Assembly (NCBI RefSeq): GCF_003115775.1
Contig: NZ_QEES01000002.1
Span: 1,054,001 to 1,118,000 of the forward strand
Direction: 5' to 3'
Origin: Cellulomonas sp. WB94
GTDB taxonomy: Bacteria; Actinomycetota; Actinomycetes; Actinomycetales; Cellulomonadaceae
DNA: 64,000 nt
In this document: positions 7,101 to 14,796 of the stretch, piece after piece
Numbering within the stretch: position 1 is the first letter of the stretch
Layout of the letters: each line of letters begins with the position of its first letter
Notes under the pieces: model-generated
Told to the model about the DNA's origin: nothing
The model's input: only the letters and a program-made list of their open reading frames with translations
The model's database searches: none
Program-made: the position numbers and the translations under genes

Positions 7101-9548
7101 GACGATGTAGTCGAGCGGACGCAGGTCCTGCTCCTCGCCGGCGGGCAGTGGGGCGTACAGGTCGAGACCGGCCGGGTTGTGCACCGTGTCCGTCGCGGGC
7201 CACTGGTTGAGCTTCGAGGTCGTGAAGCCGTAGTTGCCGTTGACCGTCTGGCCGGCGGAGGTCGGGTCGGTCGTGTCGCTCGGGCCGATCGCGACGCCCA
7301 TCATGGGCGCCTCGACGCACAGAGTGTTCGCGGCTGCGCCGAAGTCCGGCAGTGCCTGCTGGTCGGTCAGCACATTGCCGTTGAACTGGCGGGCGGTGCA
7401 GCCGCGGGGTGCGGACCACTCCTCCGTCGTGACCGCGTCCTGCAGCTCGGGACCCTTGACGAGGGCGCCGCGGTGCGGGTCGGGGTTGGCGATGAGCGGG
7501 ACGGGCACCGGCGCTGCCGGGTCGGGCTGCACGAACGCCGGGTCCGGGATCTGCAGCGGGACGATCGCCTTGTCCTGGCGGCACGCGTTGGCCTTGTCGG
7601 CGTCCGTCGTGGCGGTGCAGGGAACGGTCGCGAACAGCCGCACCCCGACGCCCGGGATGCCGGGCTGGTAGGACTCGGAGACCGCGTCGGCGGGGTCGAG
7701 CTCGTTGCGGGTCGTGTCGTAGCTGACCGTGCCGACGATGCCGCCGTTGGTCCCGGCGTCGTACGGCTGGACGCCCCAGTCGATCTGGCCGCCGAGTCCG
7801 ATGATGGGCAGGACGCTCAGGTCGACGAGGCTGCCGAGCTTCGTGGTGGCCGTCGTCTCGTTCTCACCCTTGTAGGTGATGCCGGTGGTCTTGTACCGGG
7901 TGTTGAACGCCTCGAGCACGAGCCACTTGCCGAGGGGGTACACCTCGCGGATGTCGTACGCGCCGGTCGTGTCCGTCGTAGCGGTGTTGGTCGCCTGGTC
8001 CATCAGGGAGTTGTCGCGCTCGCGGACGGTGAGGGCGAAGAGCGGGACGCCCCGCTCTCCCGTGTCGAGCTTGCCGTTGCCGTTGGAGTCCACGAACACG
8101 TGCCCGTGCAGGTGCGTGAACCAGCCGACGAGCATCTTGTTGCCGACGTCGACGGTCTGGCCCCCGGACACCTCGACGTTGAAGCTCCACAGGATGTAGT
8201 CCTGGTCGTCGTCCCACACCGTCAGCTGGTAGGTGCCGTCCGGAACGCCCGTGATGTCGAACGAGCCGTTGTCGGCGCCGCGGCCGAGGTAGACCTCCGC
8301 GTCACCCGCGCCGAGGTCGGACAGCGCGACCCACGGCTGGCGGATCGGGCCGGCGAGCTTGGCCCCGGCCTGCCCGGTCTCGGGCACGACCTGCCCGTTC
8401 TGGCCGCCGATGTACGGCAGGCCGGCGACGACGACGCCCTTGATCTCTCCCGTCGGGGGCGTCGCGAGGACGGGTAGCGCGAGCGTCCGGACGAACCCGA
8501 ACTGGACCGACGGCACCAGCTCGGCACCCTTGGTCTGCTCGGTGTCGAACCCGGTCGCGCCCTCCTGGCTCCAGATGTCGTGGTCGTGACCGCCCTCGAG
8601 GGTCGTGGTCTGGACCCACTGGTACGTCTGCCCGGCCTGGACGGCCGGCGGCGTCACGGTCGCGGCGAACCGGTTCGGTCCCATGTTGGGGATGACGATC
8701 AGCCCCGTGCTGTCGCTCGTGCACGCACCGGTCGACCGTGTGGTGTCGACGATCGGGTGGTTGTTCGCATCGAACAGGATCGGCCCGGTGCCGTTGGCGT
8801 TCTGGTGCTGGTAGACGGTGCACAGGGCGTTGCCGTAGTAGTCGACGCTCACGGTGCCGAAGACGTCGCTGAGGTGTGCCGTGAAGCCCGCGAGCCCGCG
8901 CTCGGCGTCGACCTCGTACGTGCCGTCGACCGGTGCGTTGTCGTTGAAGACCGCGATGCGCAACGTCGTCAGCGGCAGCGGGGTCGGGTTCATCGAGACC
9001 GTGACCGGGGTGGTCACGCCAGGGGTCACCGTGAAGTGCTGGCCGTCGATCTTGAAGCTGTCGGAGATCACCGAGATGAGGTACTTGCCTGCCGGGAGGC
9101 CGTCGAGGGCCGTGGTCGTGCTCAGGTCCGTCGCGTCGCCCTGCGCCATGATCGGCGCGAGCCCCGACGTCTTGCGGATCGAGGGCCACTGGCAGGTGTC
9201 CGCCCACTGCGGGTCGGCGCTGCCGCCGATCGCGCGCGCCGGCAGGCACGAGGTCGTCCCCTGGTCGGCGATCGTGCCGGGGTTGCCCGTGTCGTCGGCG
9301 TTGATGATCCAGCGGTACGCCGTGACCGCATCCCCCTCGTGCACGAACCCTGGGCCGGTGTTGACCGATCGGGAGCTGCGCACCTGCAGCGTGATGCTGC
9401 CGGGTCCGGTCGCCGCTGCGGCAGCACGGACGGGCGCCGCGACGGCGGACGTCACCATCGACGCCGACGCCAGCGGGAACAGCGTGACTGCCATCGCGAC
9501 CGCGCAGACGGACCCGATCGTGCGCCTCAACGCCGCAGGACTCCGCAT
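4101..9548 (-). CDS. Giant secreted SdrD-like / IPT / beta-helix protein (1815 aa)
   Basis: The ATG at 9548 is chosen because GGAGGG sits four bases before it; an in-frame GTG at 9560 overlaps that site. Residues 1-40 form a signal peptide. Residues about 45-480 hold prealbumin/Cna-B-like repeats (for example LPAGKYLISVIS and VPDGTYQLTVWDD). Near 490 is an SdrD-type repeat (DSNGNGKLDTGERG) preceded by HLHGHVF. An IPT/TIG domain lies at about 1090-1185, and a right-handed beta-helix with many GG[AV]/NxI turns at about 1190-1665. There is no LPXTG or transmembrane anchor; the chain ends QLYP. The gene heads the operon with the three cupredoxin paralogs, so it may be a secreted scaffold or partner for that oxidase. 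Its biochemical role cannot be read from sequence. Confidence 0.85.
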   Translation of the reverse strand: MRSPAALRRTIGSVCAVAMAVTLFPLASASMVTSAVAAPVRAAAAATGPGSITLQVRSSRSVNTGPGFVHEGDAVTAYRWIINADDTGNPGTIADQGTTSCLPARAIGGSADPQWADTCQWPSIRKTSGLAPIMAQGDATDLSTTTALDGLPAGKYLISVISDSFKIDGQHFTVTPGVTTPVTVSMNPTPLPLTTLRIAVFNDNAPVDGTYEVDAERGLAGFTAHLSDVFGTVSVDYYGNALCTVYQHQNANGTGPILFDANNHPIVDTTRSTGACTSDSTGLIVIPNMGPNRFAATVTPPAVQAGQTYQWVQTTTLEGGHDHDIWSQEGATGFDTEQTKGAELVPSVQFGFVRTLALPVLATPPTGEIKGVVVAGLPYIGGQNGQVVPETGQAGAKLAGPIRQPWVALSDLGAGDAEVYLGRGADNGSFDITGVPDGTYQLTVWDDDQDYILWSFNVEVSGGQTVDVGNKMLVGWFTHLHGHVFVDSNGNGKLDTGERGVPLFALTVRERDNSLMDQATNTATTDTTGAYDIREVYPLGKWLVLEAFNTRYKTTGITYKGENETTATTKLGSLVDLSVLPIIGLGGQIDWGVQPYDAGTNGGIVGTVSYDTTRNELDPADAVSESYQPGIPGVGVRLFATVPCTATTDADKANACRQDKAIVPLQIPDPAFVQPDPAAPVPVPLIANPDPHRGALVKGPELQDAVTTEEWSAPRGCTARQFNGNVLTDQQALPDFGAAANTLCVEAPMMGVAIGPSDTTDPTSAGQTVNGNYGFTTSKLNQWPATDTVHNPAGLDLYAPLPAGEEQDLRPLDYIVSVDIPTDPVDGKPMYKVTREEDVNVFDGDTYLPQENYPPATPAIAADPSGPPLGTPTPPSQPPSQQAGIISACAGDLHTVTVTNSAFLAAGGSPFQGLERPLCIDKLVTVRSGQATAPNFNLFTDVPLPTHFWGLTLNDLGLTLDKRSVNYGEAQGLPFVPVGLYDWSGRLVDTTHTDFNGLYEALEPSTDTFNCPVPAGPCPNMYRFVGNDPGQPGALNSDYNPRFRTIATNFQAWPGLYTVTDEAPTQVAATVLAPDTTTANPLVCDLGTASPQLLAVDRPYIRQGTPADTRVVTVTGFGFGTAAGTLSLNGTAVPTTSWTDGTITFRVPAGSTGALTLSLTAADGLSTYNGITIQAIGASSSTTVGRSATTPRLAEVGPGKQFSTIQAALEAARPTRTQPYWLVVVWPGAQSSANPQGEYTENVIVHHQVRIQGVGPGGFRPDSSFVRGSIIDGSGFNPDNPSGLAWVTLLGGLRYSGNPAVPDAAVVTVLDDPALAGVVPVSYPTTLDGFTVTGGAQSDFPANVNLITGGIKTPYGAAGALVTQGGGVYVHAGVIGMRVTDNVIRGNGGSYGGAVRVGTPYVGDNRNYGFVLAHNQVRDNGGTNLAGGIGLFAGADGYQVDGNAICGNFSAEYGGGVSAFGYQSNLGSLVYGVARGGSITKNRIWFNASYDEGGGIMIAGELPADPTALSEGSGPVTIDSNIIQTNLANDDGGGVRLLQTSGSHISRLTPETITLTNDTIANNVSAHEGGGIALDDAAFVNIVDSTVVKNLTTATAVTSDGAAAPAGLSTGGNSDPLQARLRTAALFPASATLGTTEFSKPTLLDDVFWDNRAGSFSGGYVYGIGGTLPDGTDAGIENWDMGVTGLPGTLSPIGSVIQTTTGTDGGTSTTVTDDPVLKAPYDVTVNVLASRTYPAFRQAVIVAQLLPPSLLGDYHLRDATSPAVGRGLASTTVRWGTGFLGWTYAVAAPRVDIDGQTRPSRTPGQYDAGSDQLYP

Positions 9549-9910
9549 GATGCCCTCCACTCACGGGTGTGGGCCCCCGCCAGTCCGGGGTCCGCAGCTC
9601 ACTGTGGCGGTGCGCGAGGTCGCGATGTCCCGATCTGACCGATTCGTACCCCGAGCCTCACGGGCTCGTCATGTCGCTGAGCGGCTGTCGCCATCGCGCC
9701 GTCATCAGCGGCCACGCGGCCGTCATCCGGCGGTCATGAGCGCGCACCCTGCGGCCCGCCCACCAGCAGGTTCGCCTCGCGTTGCGGCTCATGCACGGCC
9801 GCAACGGCCTTTCGTCCCGTTCTGTGGCAGATGAGAACTTTTCACCCATACGGCTCCCGCGGTCGCGGCACATGGACCCGTATGTTCACGAAGGGGAGAG
9901 GGGTACCACG
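9549..9910. promoter_or_regulatory. Divergent control region with GTCAT repeats at ~11-bp steps
   Basis: This 362-bp spacer separates the giant-protein operon from the response-regulator gene. GTCAT occurs at 9668, 9701, 9722 and 9733, with intervals of 33, 21 and 11 bp, so all copies fall on one face of the helix. OmpR/PhoB-type regulators bind direct repeats with 11-bp spacing, so this is a plausible target of the adjacent regulator. An inverted repeat CATACGG (9847-9853) / CCGTATG (9878-9884) lies close to the response-regulator start. No small gene was found. Confidence 0.5.
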
Positions 9911-10582
9911 ATGAGTACGGTCATGGTGGTGGACGACGAGGAGCGCATCCGCGCCCTCATCACCCGTTCGCTCGCGTCCGAGGGTCACCGCGTCGTGTCC
10001 GCGAACGACGGCGCCGCGGCCCTCGACCGACTCGCTGCCGAGCAGGTCGACCTCGTGCTGCTCGATCTCGTGATGCCGCGCTGCAGCGGTCTCACCGTGC
10101 TGGCGGCGATGCGCGAGCGGCACGACGTGACACCCGTGATCGTGCTGTCGGGCGTCACGGACATCGCCGCGCGGCTCGATGCCTTCGAGCGCGGGGCTGT
10201 CGACGTCGTGGCCAAGCCGTTCTCCCTGGTCGAGCTGATCGCGCGCTGCCGCCGCCACCTCACCGGACCGCGGGCACCGCAGTCCGACCGTCGTTTCCTC
10301 ACCGCGGGCGGCATCCGGCTGGACCTGGACCGACGTCGTGCCCACGTCGGGGACCACGAGGTGACGCTCACGGAGCGGGAGTTCTCGCTCCTCGCCCACC
10401 TCATGCGCAGGCGCGGTGAGGTGTGCCGCCGCGAGGAGCTCCTGCACGACGTGTGGGGCCTCGACTTCGACCCCGGGAGCAACGTCATCGACGTGTGCGT
10501 GCGCCGACTGCGGGGCAAGCTGCACCCCGACCCGCCGATCGAGACGATCCGCAATGTCGGCTACTGCTTCTACGGCGACTGA
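9911..10582 (+). CDS. OmpR-family response regulator (TCS-1)
   Basis: DNA-binding response regulator of 223 residues. The ATG at 9911 follows GGGGAGAGGGG; longer upstream frames are not protein-like. The receiver domain (residues 3-115) has acidic residues D8/D9, phospho-acceptor D52 in LVLLDLVMP, and K near 102 in VAKPFS. A winged-helix C-terminal domain (about 130-223) has LTEREFSLLAHL and RRLRGKL. The downstream histidine kinase overlaps its end by 29 bases, a standard paired system. The gene is divergent from the oxidase operon and probably controls it through the GTCAT repeats, and perhaps itself. The stimulus is unknown; copper or another metal is a guess from context only. Confidence 0.93.
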   Translation: MSTVMVVDDEERIRALITRSLASEGHRVVSANDGAAALDRLAAEQVDLVLLDLVMPRCSGLTVLAAMRERHDVTPVIVLSGVTDIAARLDAFERGAVDVVAKPFSLVELIARCRRHLTGPRAPQSDRRFLTAGGIRLDLDRRRAHVGDHEVTLTEREFSLLAHLMRRRGEVCRREELLHDVWGLDFDPGSNVIDVCVRRLRGKLHPDPPIETIRNVGYCFYGD

Positions 10583-11684
10583 CGGCGACGCCCCCTGGGG
10601 CGACCTGTTCTACCTATGGCTGGGCATCGCGGCCGTGTGCTCGGCGCTGATGTGGATCTGGCCGGGCGACGAGACGATCCCGTACCACGTGGCCTGGGCG
10701 GCGTTCGCGCTCCAGTACGGGCTCGGCAACTGGCCGCTGCGCCGAGCGGTCACGGGGCTCGCGCTGTGCGCCTTCGCCACCGGTGGAGTGCTTGTCGTCC
10801 GCGCGGCGACCGGCGTGATCCCGTGGCAGGAGACAGCGGAGATCCCGCTGATGTCTCTGCTGATGGTCCTCATGGTCTGGCACGTCCGCCGGCGTCAGAT
10901 CGCCCTCGCGACGGTCACGCTGATGGCCGAGCGCGCACGCGAGGAAGCCCGCGCGCGCGAGCACCTGACGCGCCTGACGTCCCACGAGATGCGCACCCCC
11001 CTGACGATCTCGCGCGGGTACATCGAGCTCCTGCTGGCCCGCGAGCAGGAGCCGGACCAGCGTCGGGACCTGATCGTCATCGACGACGAGCTCGATCGGC
11101 TCACGCGGGTGACGGAGCGGCTGCTGCGCGCGATCCGCCTGCAGGGCGGCGCTGAGCTCGCTCCCGTCGACCTGGACGCGCTCCTGCGGCAGACGGTCGA
11201 GCGCTGGGCCCAGGTCGCCCACCGGACCTGGGTCGTCGACGCCCGTGCCGGGGAGTACCGGGGCTCGGCCGAGCGCATGCGGGCGAGCCTCGACACGCTC
11301 ATCGAGAACGCCCTGCGCTACACGGTCGACGGCGACACCGTGCGGCTGACGGCCACGCGAGGCGCGGAGCAGCTCGAGGTCAGCGTCGCCGACTCGGGGT
11401 CGGGCCTGTCCGACGAGCAGGTCGAGGCGATCAACCAGGCGGCCGACGAGGTCGAGCCCCCGCGCGACGAGCTGTCCCAGACCGGGCTCGGTCTCGGTCT
11501 CGTGCGGGGGCTCGTGACCGCACGGGGAGGCCGGCTGCTCGCCGGCGTCGCCCCCGAGGGCGGCGCGCTGCTCGTCCTGCAGTTGCCGCTCGCGCCGGCC
11601 GACGGCGGTCCGTCGCCGGTGGTCCCCACGGTGCTCGACGTCGAGCAGACCAGCGGCGCGACCCTGTCGCGACGGTCGGCCTGA
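10554..11684 (+). CDS. Membrane sensor histidine kinase (TCS-1)
   Basis: About 376 residues from an ATG at 10554 inside the end of the response-regulator gene. The ribosome site is weak (GAGACG), so the start is uncertain. Three to four transmembrane helices occupy residues about 15-110, with no periplasmic domain, which suggests sensing within the membrane. The dimerisation/phospho-acceptor box is SHEMRTPLT with H144. The N box is LIENALRYT; G boxes are DSGSGLS and GLGLGLVRGL. An HWE or hybrid extension is absent. Its stop abuts the stop of the convergent apbE gene with no spacer, so the two transcripts must overlap. Confidence 0.88.
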   Translation: MSATASTATDGDAPWGDLFYLWLGIAAVCSALMWIWPGDETIPYHVAWAAFALQYGLGNWPLRRAVTGLALCAFATGGVLVVRAATGVIPWQETAEIPLMSLLMVLMVWHVRRRQIALATVTLMAERAREEARAREHLTRLTSHEMRTPLTISRGYIELLLAREQEPDQRRDLIVIDDELDRLTRVTERLLRAIRLQGGAELAPVDLDALLRQTVERWAQVAHRTWVVDARAGEYRGSAERMRASLDTLIENALRYTVDGDTVRLTATRGAEQLEVSVADSGSGLSDEQVEAINQAADEVEPPRDELSQTGLGLGLVRGLVTARGGRLLAGVAPEGGALLVLQLPLAPADGGPSPVVPTVLDVEQTSGATLSRRSA

Positions 11685-12656
11685 CTACGCCGAGCGGCTG
11701 ACCGGACGGCGCCAGACCACGCGCGGATCGAGCAGCCGCGTCGTTTCGACGGCACCCTCCGGCCCGAGCCACGCCGCCGCGACGCCGTGCGCCTCGGCTC
11801 GCTGCCGGATCCCCCGGGCGCCGGCGTGGAGCAGTGCCCTGCTCCACGCCTCCGACCAGGCGGCGTCGGCCGCGAGCACCGTCACGGACCGCAGACCGTC
11901 GCCCCGCAGGCACCCCACGCGCGGATCGACGACCTGGTGGGCGGGCCGACCGTCGGCCCGCCAACGGCGGATGCGGGTCGCTGAGGTCGTGCAGGCGGCA
12001 TCGGTCGTGTCCAGGACGAGGACCGGACGCATCCCGCCAGCGGCGTCGTCGATGCCGATCTGCCAGCCGTCGCCGTCCGGCCCCGCACCCGCGAAGCACC
12101 CGTCGCCGCCGACATCAACCATCCAACCCTCCCCGGCCCCCGCGAGCTCGGCTGCGCCCCTGCGCACGGCGATCCCCTGACTCACCCCGCCCAGGTCGAC
12201 CGCGTGCCCGTCGAGGTGCATCTGCCACCGTCCGTCGTCCTCGACGACGCGAGGCGACCACAGCCGACCGGCGTCGGCCCGACATCGAGGGTCGAACAGC
12301 CCGCCCGTCCGCCGATGCGCCGCCGCGGCGGTCTCGACGGTCACGGCGAGCGACGCCGGCACCGTGTGCCACCGGTCGGGTGTGGCGTTGGCGACAGACA
12401 GCGGGCTCGACGGATCGGCCTGCGAGCACGACCGCTCGACCTCGCGGATCACCAGCTCCGCCTGGTCGAGGCACGCCAACGCCGACGGGCCGGCACCCAC
12501 GACGGCGAGCGAGACGGGATCGGACCGGACCTGGAGCGAGCGGACCGCGAAGCGACCGCCGATCGCCGCTGCGGCACCGGTCGTCGCTGCGGTGCGGCGA
12601 CCGTCCTGCCGGGGGACGGTGCCGGGCGGCACCGGAGAACGACTCGTCGGGCGCAT
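11685..12656 (-). CDS. apbE: ApbE-like FAD:protein FMN transferase, divergent copy (apbE-1)
   Basis: ApbE enzymes use FAD and Mg2+ to attach FMN covalently to a Ser/Thr of extracytoplasmic redox proteins. The ATG at 12656 (323 aa) has GAGGGG seven bases upstream. Family signatures seen are GPSALACLDQAE, REVERSCSQADPSSPLS, GGLFDPR, DLGG, GGDG and TTSATRIRRWR...HQVVDPR. Two features look degenerate compared with apbE-2 at 16827. The central segment after GLFDPR is about 45 residues shorter, and the conserved GIGKG near mid-protein reads GVSQG, losing the lysine. There is no clear lipobox or signal peptide. A CCTTAAC-N4-CCTTAG box lies 84 bases upstream. It may be a specialised or weakened paralog. 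Confidence 0.85.
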   Translation of the reverse strand: MRPTSRSPVPPGTVPRQDGRRTAATTGAAAAIGGRFAVRSLQVRSDPVSLAVVGAGPSALACLDQAELVIREVERSCSQADPSSPLSVANATPDRWHTVPASLAVTVETAAAAHRRTGGLFDPRCRADAGRLWSPRVVEDDGRWQMHLDGHAVDLGGVSQGIAVRRGAAELAGAGEGWMVDVGGDGCFAGAGPDGDGWQIGIDDAAGGMRPVLVLDTTDAACTTSATRIRRWRADGRPAHQVVDPRVGCLRGDGLRSVTVLAADAAWSEAWSRALLHAGARGIRQRAEAHGVAAAWLGPEGAVETTRLLDPRVVWRRPVSRSA

Positions 12657-12740
12657 GGCGGACCCCTCGGCTCGGGGACGCGTCGTGGCGCCCGACGTCC
12701 ACCGTGACGCCGACCGGGTGAGGCGCATGGAAACGGACCA

Positions 12741-12757
12741 CTAAGGGACCGTTAAGG
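12741..12757 (-). promoter_or_regulatory. CCTTAAC-N4-CCTTAG direct-repeat box upstream of apbE-1
   Basis: On the minus strand the site reads CCTTAAC-GGTC-CCTTAG. CCTTA recurs at 11-bp spacing, the geometry of OmpR-class operators. The same pattern occurs at 18799-18815 before the electron-transfer operon, and a weaker copy occurs at 20856-20873. The OmpR-type regulator at 20093-20773 is the obvious candidate ligand. Confidence 0.55.
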
Positions 12758-12767
12758 CGCCCGCCGA

Positions 12768-12801
12768 CCGAACGCCCCGGCCGCGTGGCCGGGGCGTTCG
12801 G
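12768..12801 (-). terminator. Strong hairpin terminator after the PhoX-like gene
   Basis: A perfect 15-bp stem (CCGAACGCCCCGGCC at 12768-12782 with its complement at 12787-12801) closes a GCGT loop. It lies 19 bases past the stop of the PhoX/DUF839 gene. It separates that transcript from apbE-1. Confidence 0.75.
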
Positions 12802-12819
12802 TCCTGCCTGGTGCTGAGG

Positions 12820-14406
12820 TCAACTCTTGCCGGAGTGGTCCTCGTCGCCGTGGCGGCCGCCCGCGACGGAGACCTCCCACGTGACGTTGTCACCGTGCTG
12901 CTGGGTCCAGAACGTGCGCCACGAGCCATCCGTGAGCTTCGGCGTCTTCGCGCCGAGGATGCCCGCGACCGTCGGGTCGCCGTCGGACACGTGGATGCCG
13001 GTGATCTCGTTGTCCCCGTCGTTGTAGCCGGGGTTCGTCGTCGCGTCGAACAGCGCCGAGGCGTCGCGCCCCTCGGCGAGGAACCGTGTGACCTTCTTGG
13101 CCTTGTTGTCGCTGCCACGGAGGTCCACGACGTAGCCCGAGTCGAGGGCGTTGCGCTGCTGGTGCAGCGCGTCGCCCGCATCCTCGACCACGAGCAGCTG
13201 GTCGCTGCCGGCGAACGCGATGTTGTCGAAGCCCGTGTGCGTCACGTCCCCGACCCACGCCGGGCTCAGCGTGCCGGTGGCCGCGCTCGGCGACGACTGG
13301 ACCAGCCGGAAGACCGCTCCGAATGCGCCGGGCAGCGTCGAGGTGGCCGACGTGTCACCGGTCTCGGTGAAGTAGAACTCCCCGAACGCGGTGCCCGGCC
13401 GGAACACGCCGTTCTCGGGACGCTTGAACGGGGTCGCACCGGCGGTCGCCGCCGCGCCGGTCGCGTCGAACGCCGCGGTCCCGTCGTGCACGGTGACCCA
13501 GGTCGTCGCGAACGTCGAGCCGTAGGTGTGCAGGTCGGTGATGACCTGGTCGGACGGGTTGGCCGAGAGCTGGCTCGCGGTGACCGGCGAGCCGTCCGCC
13601 CGGGCGACCTGGAGCGCCTGGAGCGCGCCGCCCTTGGTCAGGTCGGCCTTGTCCACGGGCACGAACCGGTAGACGTAGCTGTTCGGCTTCTTGCCGTTGG
13701 CGCCCGCGACGTTCGCCCCGCCGATGTCCTCGACCAGCCAGACGTTGCCGTCGGCGTCGTTCTGGATGCCCTCTAAGCCGCCCGAGCCGAGCGCGGGCAG
13801 TGCGACGGCCGCGCCCGTGGTCGGGTTGCCATCGGCGTCGAGCGTCACGCCCCACACCCCACCCTTGGGAGCCTTCGCCTCGGCCGTGAGCAGCAGCTGC
13901 TGGCTGAACGGGTCCCACGTGATGCCGTCGAACGTCGGCAGCGCGGCGCCCGCGGCGTCGACGTCGGACACGAGGGAGACGCGCTTGGCCGGGTCCGTCT
14001 GGTCGAGGTCGATGCGCGTGACGTAGCCGCGCGGGCCGGTCTCATGGCCCTGGTAGAGGTAGTGGTGACCGTTGAGCACGAGGTAGACGTTCTTGTCGGG
14101 CTCGGTCTTGTACGCCTCGTGCGCGTCCTGCGTCAGCGAGCCGCCGTTCGCCGTGTCGTAGCCGTAGTACGTGACGCCGTTGGCGGTGTCCGGGTTCGTC
14201 AGCGGCAGGGAGCCCCACGCGACCGAGGTCTGCGTCAGGCCCGCGCTCAGCACGTTGTTCTGGACACCGGTGCGCGGGTTCGCGCTCGCGACGTTGCCGA
14301 AGGAACCTTGAACGGTCGACGCGCCCGAGAACGAGCCGGCGGCCAGCGCCGCACCGACGAGCGTCACCGTCGTTCCCACCCAGCCGGACTTCTGCCATGC
14401 ACTCAT
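12820..14406 (-). CDS. Secreted PhoX/DUF839-family protein (possible alkaline phosphatase)
   Basis: 528 residues; the ATG at 14406 has GGGAGG seven bases upstream. A weak Sec-type N-terminus (residues 1-30) precedes a beta-propeller-like body with repeated D-x-D/G-x-N blades. Diagnostic family motifs are FDGITWDP, ARADGS, RPENGVFRPGT, FYFTETGDT and VVEDAGD, the RPENG and FTETGD blocks being typical of DUF839/PhoX. PhoX proteins are Ca2+/Fe-dependent phosphatases, but many DUF839 members have no tested activity. The protein ends with a His/Asp/Gly-rich tail. The gene stands alone between a terminator and the ferredoxin gene, and no Pho-box was recognised. Confidence 0.8.
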   Translation of the reverse strand: MSAWQKSGWVGTTVTLVGAALAAGSFSGASTVQGSFGNVASANPRTGVQNNVLSAGLTQTSVAWGSLPLTNPDTANGVTYYGYDTANGGSLTQDAHEAYKTEPDKNVYLVLNGHHYLYQGHETGPRGYVTRIDLDQTDPAKRVSLVSDVDAAGAALPTFDGITWDPFSQQLLLTAEAKAPKGGVWGVTLDADGNPTTGAAVALPALGSGGLEGIQNDADGNVWLVEDIGGANVAGANGKKPNSYVYRFVPVDKADLTKGGALQALQVARADGSPVTASQLSANPSDQVITDLHTYGSTFATTWVTVHDGTAAFDATGAAATAGATPFKRPENGVFRPGTAFGEFYFTETGDTSATSTLPGAFGAVFRLVQSSPSAATGTLSPAWVGDVTHTGFDNIAFAGSDQLLVVEDAGDALHQQRNALDSGYVVDLRGSDNKAKKVTRFLAEGRDASALFDATTNPGYNDGDNEITGIHVSDGDPTVAGILGAKTPKLTDGSWRTFWTQQHGDNVTWEVSVAGGRHGDEDHSGKS

Positions 14407-14529
14407 GTGACTACCTCCCGAGAGCAGGGCCCGATCGCCCTGACCGCGGCAGTCAACGCCGGGCCGGCCGCCCGCGGGTTCCCGGGATGGGGCGGCTACG
14501 TGAACACTGACCGAATTGTCAGGTGCGGA

Positions 14530-14796
14530 TCACGTGACGGCGCGGAGCTGCACCGTCTCGAGCCACAGGGCGCGTCGCGGGCACGCTCGCACGGCCGCAC
14601 GCGCATCGCCGACGTCGCCGCGGCGGAGCGGGTCCGACGAGACGATCGGGTACCCCCACCGGTCGAGCTCGACGACCCCGGCGGCCAGGTGCGCGCACAG
14701 CCCGATCCCGTCGCACGCCACGGGGTCGACGCGCAGCCGCAGCTCGGTCGCAGGGCGGGTCGGTGCGGCGGGGCGACGGGTGCCGCGGGCCGTCAT
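14530..14796 (-). CDS. Small ferredoxin, three-cysteine [3Fe-4S] type
   Basis: 88 residues, overlapping the NuoF-like gene by ATGA (14793-14796). The cluster motif is C-DGIGL-C-AH...RA-C-PRRAL: three cysteines, with the third of the usual four replaced. This matches the [3Fe-4S] ferredoxins found near cytochromes P450 and other actinobacterial redox enzymes. It is last in a six-gene operon and probably passes electrons between the NuoF-like flavoprotein and the membrane heme protein in the cytoplasm. The start could be slightly later, but the overlap supports this one. Confidence 0.88.
   Translation of the reverse strand: MTARGTRRPAAPTRPATELRLRVDPVACDGIGLCAHLAAGVVELDRWGYPIVSSDPLRRGDVGDARAAVRACPRRALWLETVQLRAVT

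Noticed and set aside
8090-8130. HLHGHVF as evidence of a multicopper oxidase domain in the giant protein
   Set aside because: No matching HCH motif or cupredoxin pattern nearby, and the motif lies inside an SdrD-type repeat. Kept only as an observation.
4284-8477. 1397-codon open frame on the plus strand
   Set aside because: It is the antisense shadow of the 1815-residue protein. Its composition is Arg/Val/Asp-rich without domains, as expected from GC-skewed codons read backwards, and there is no ribosome site.
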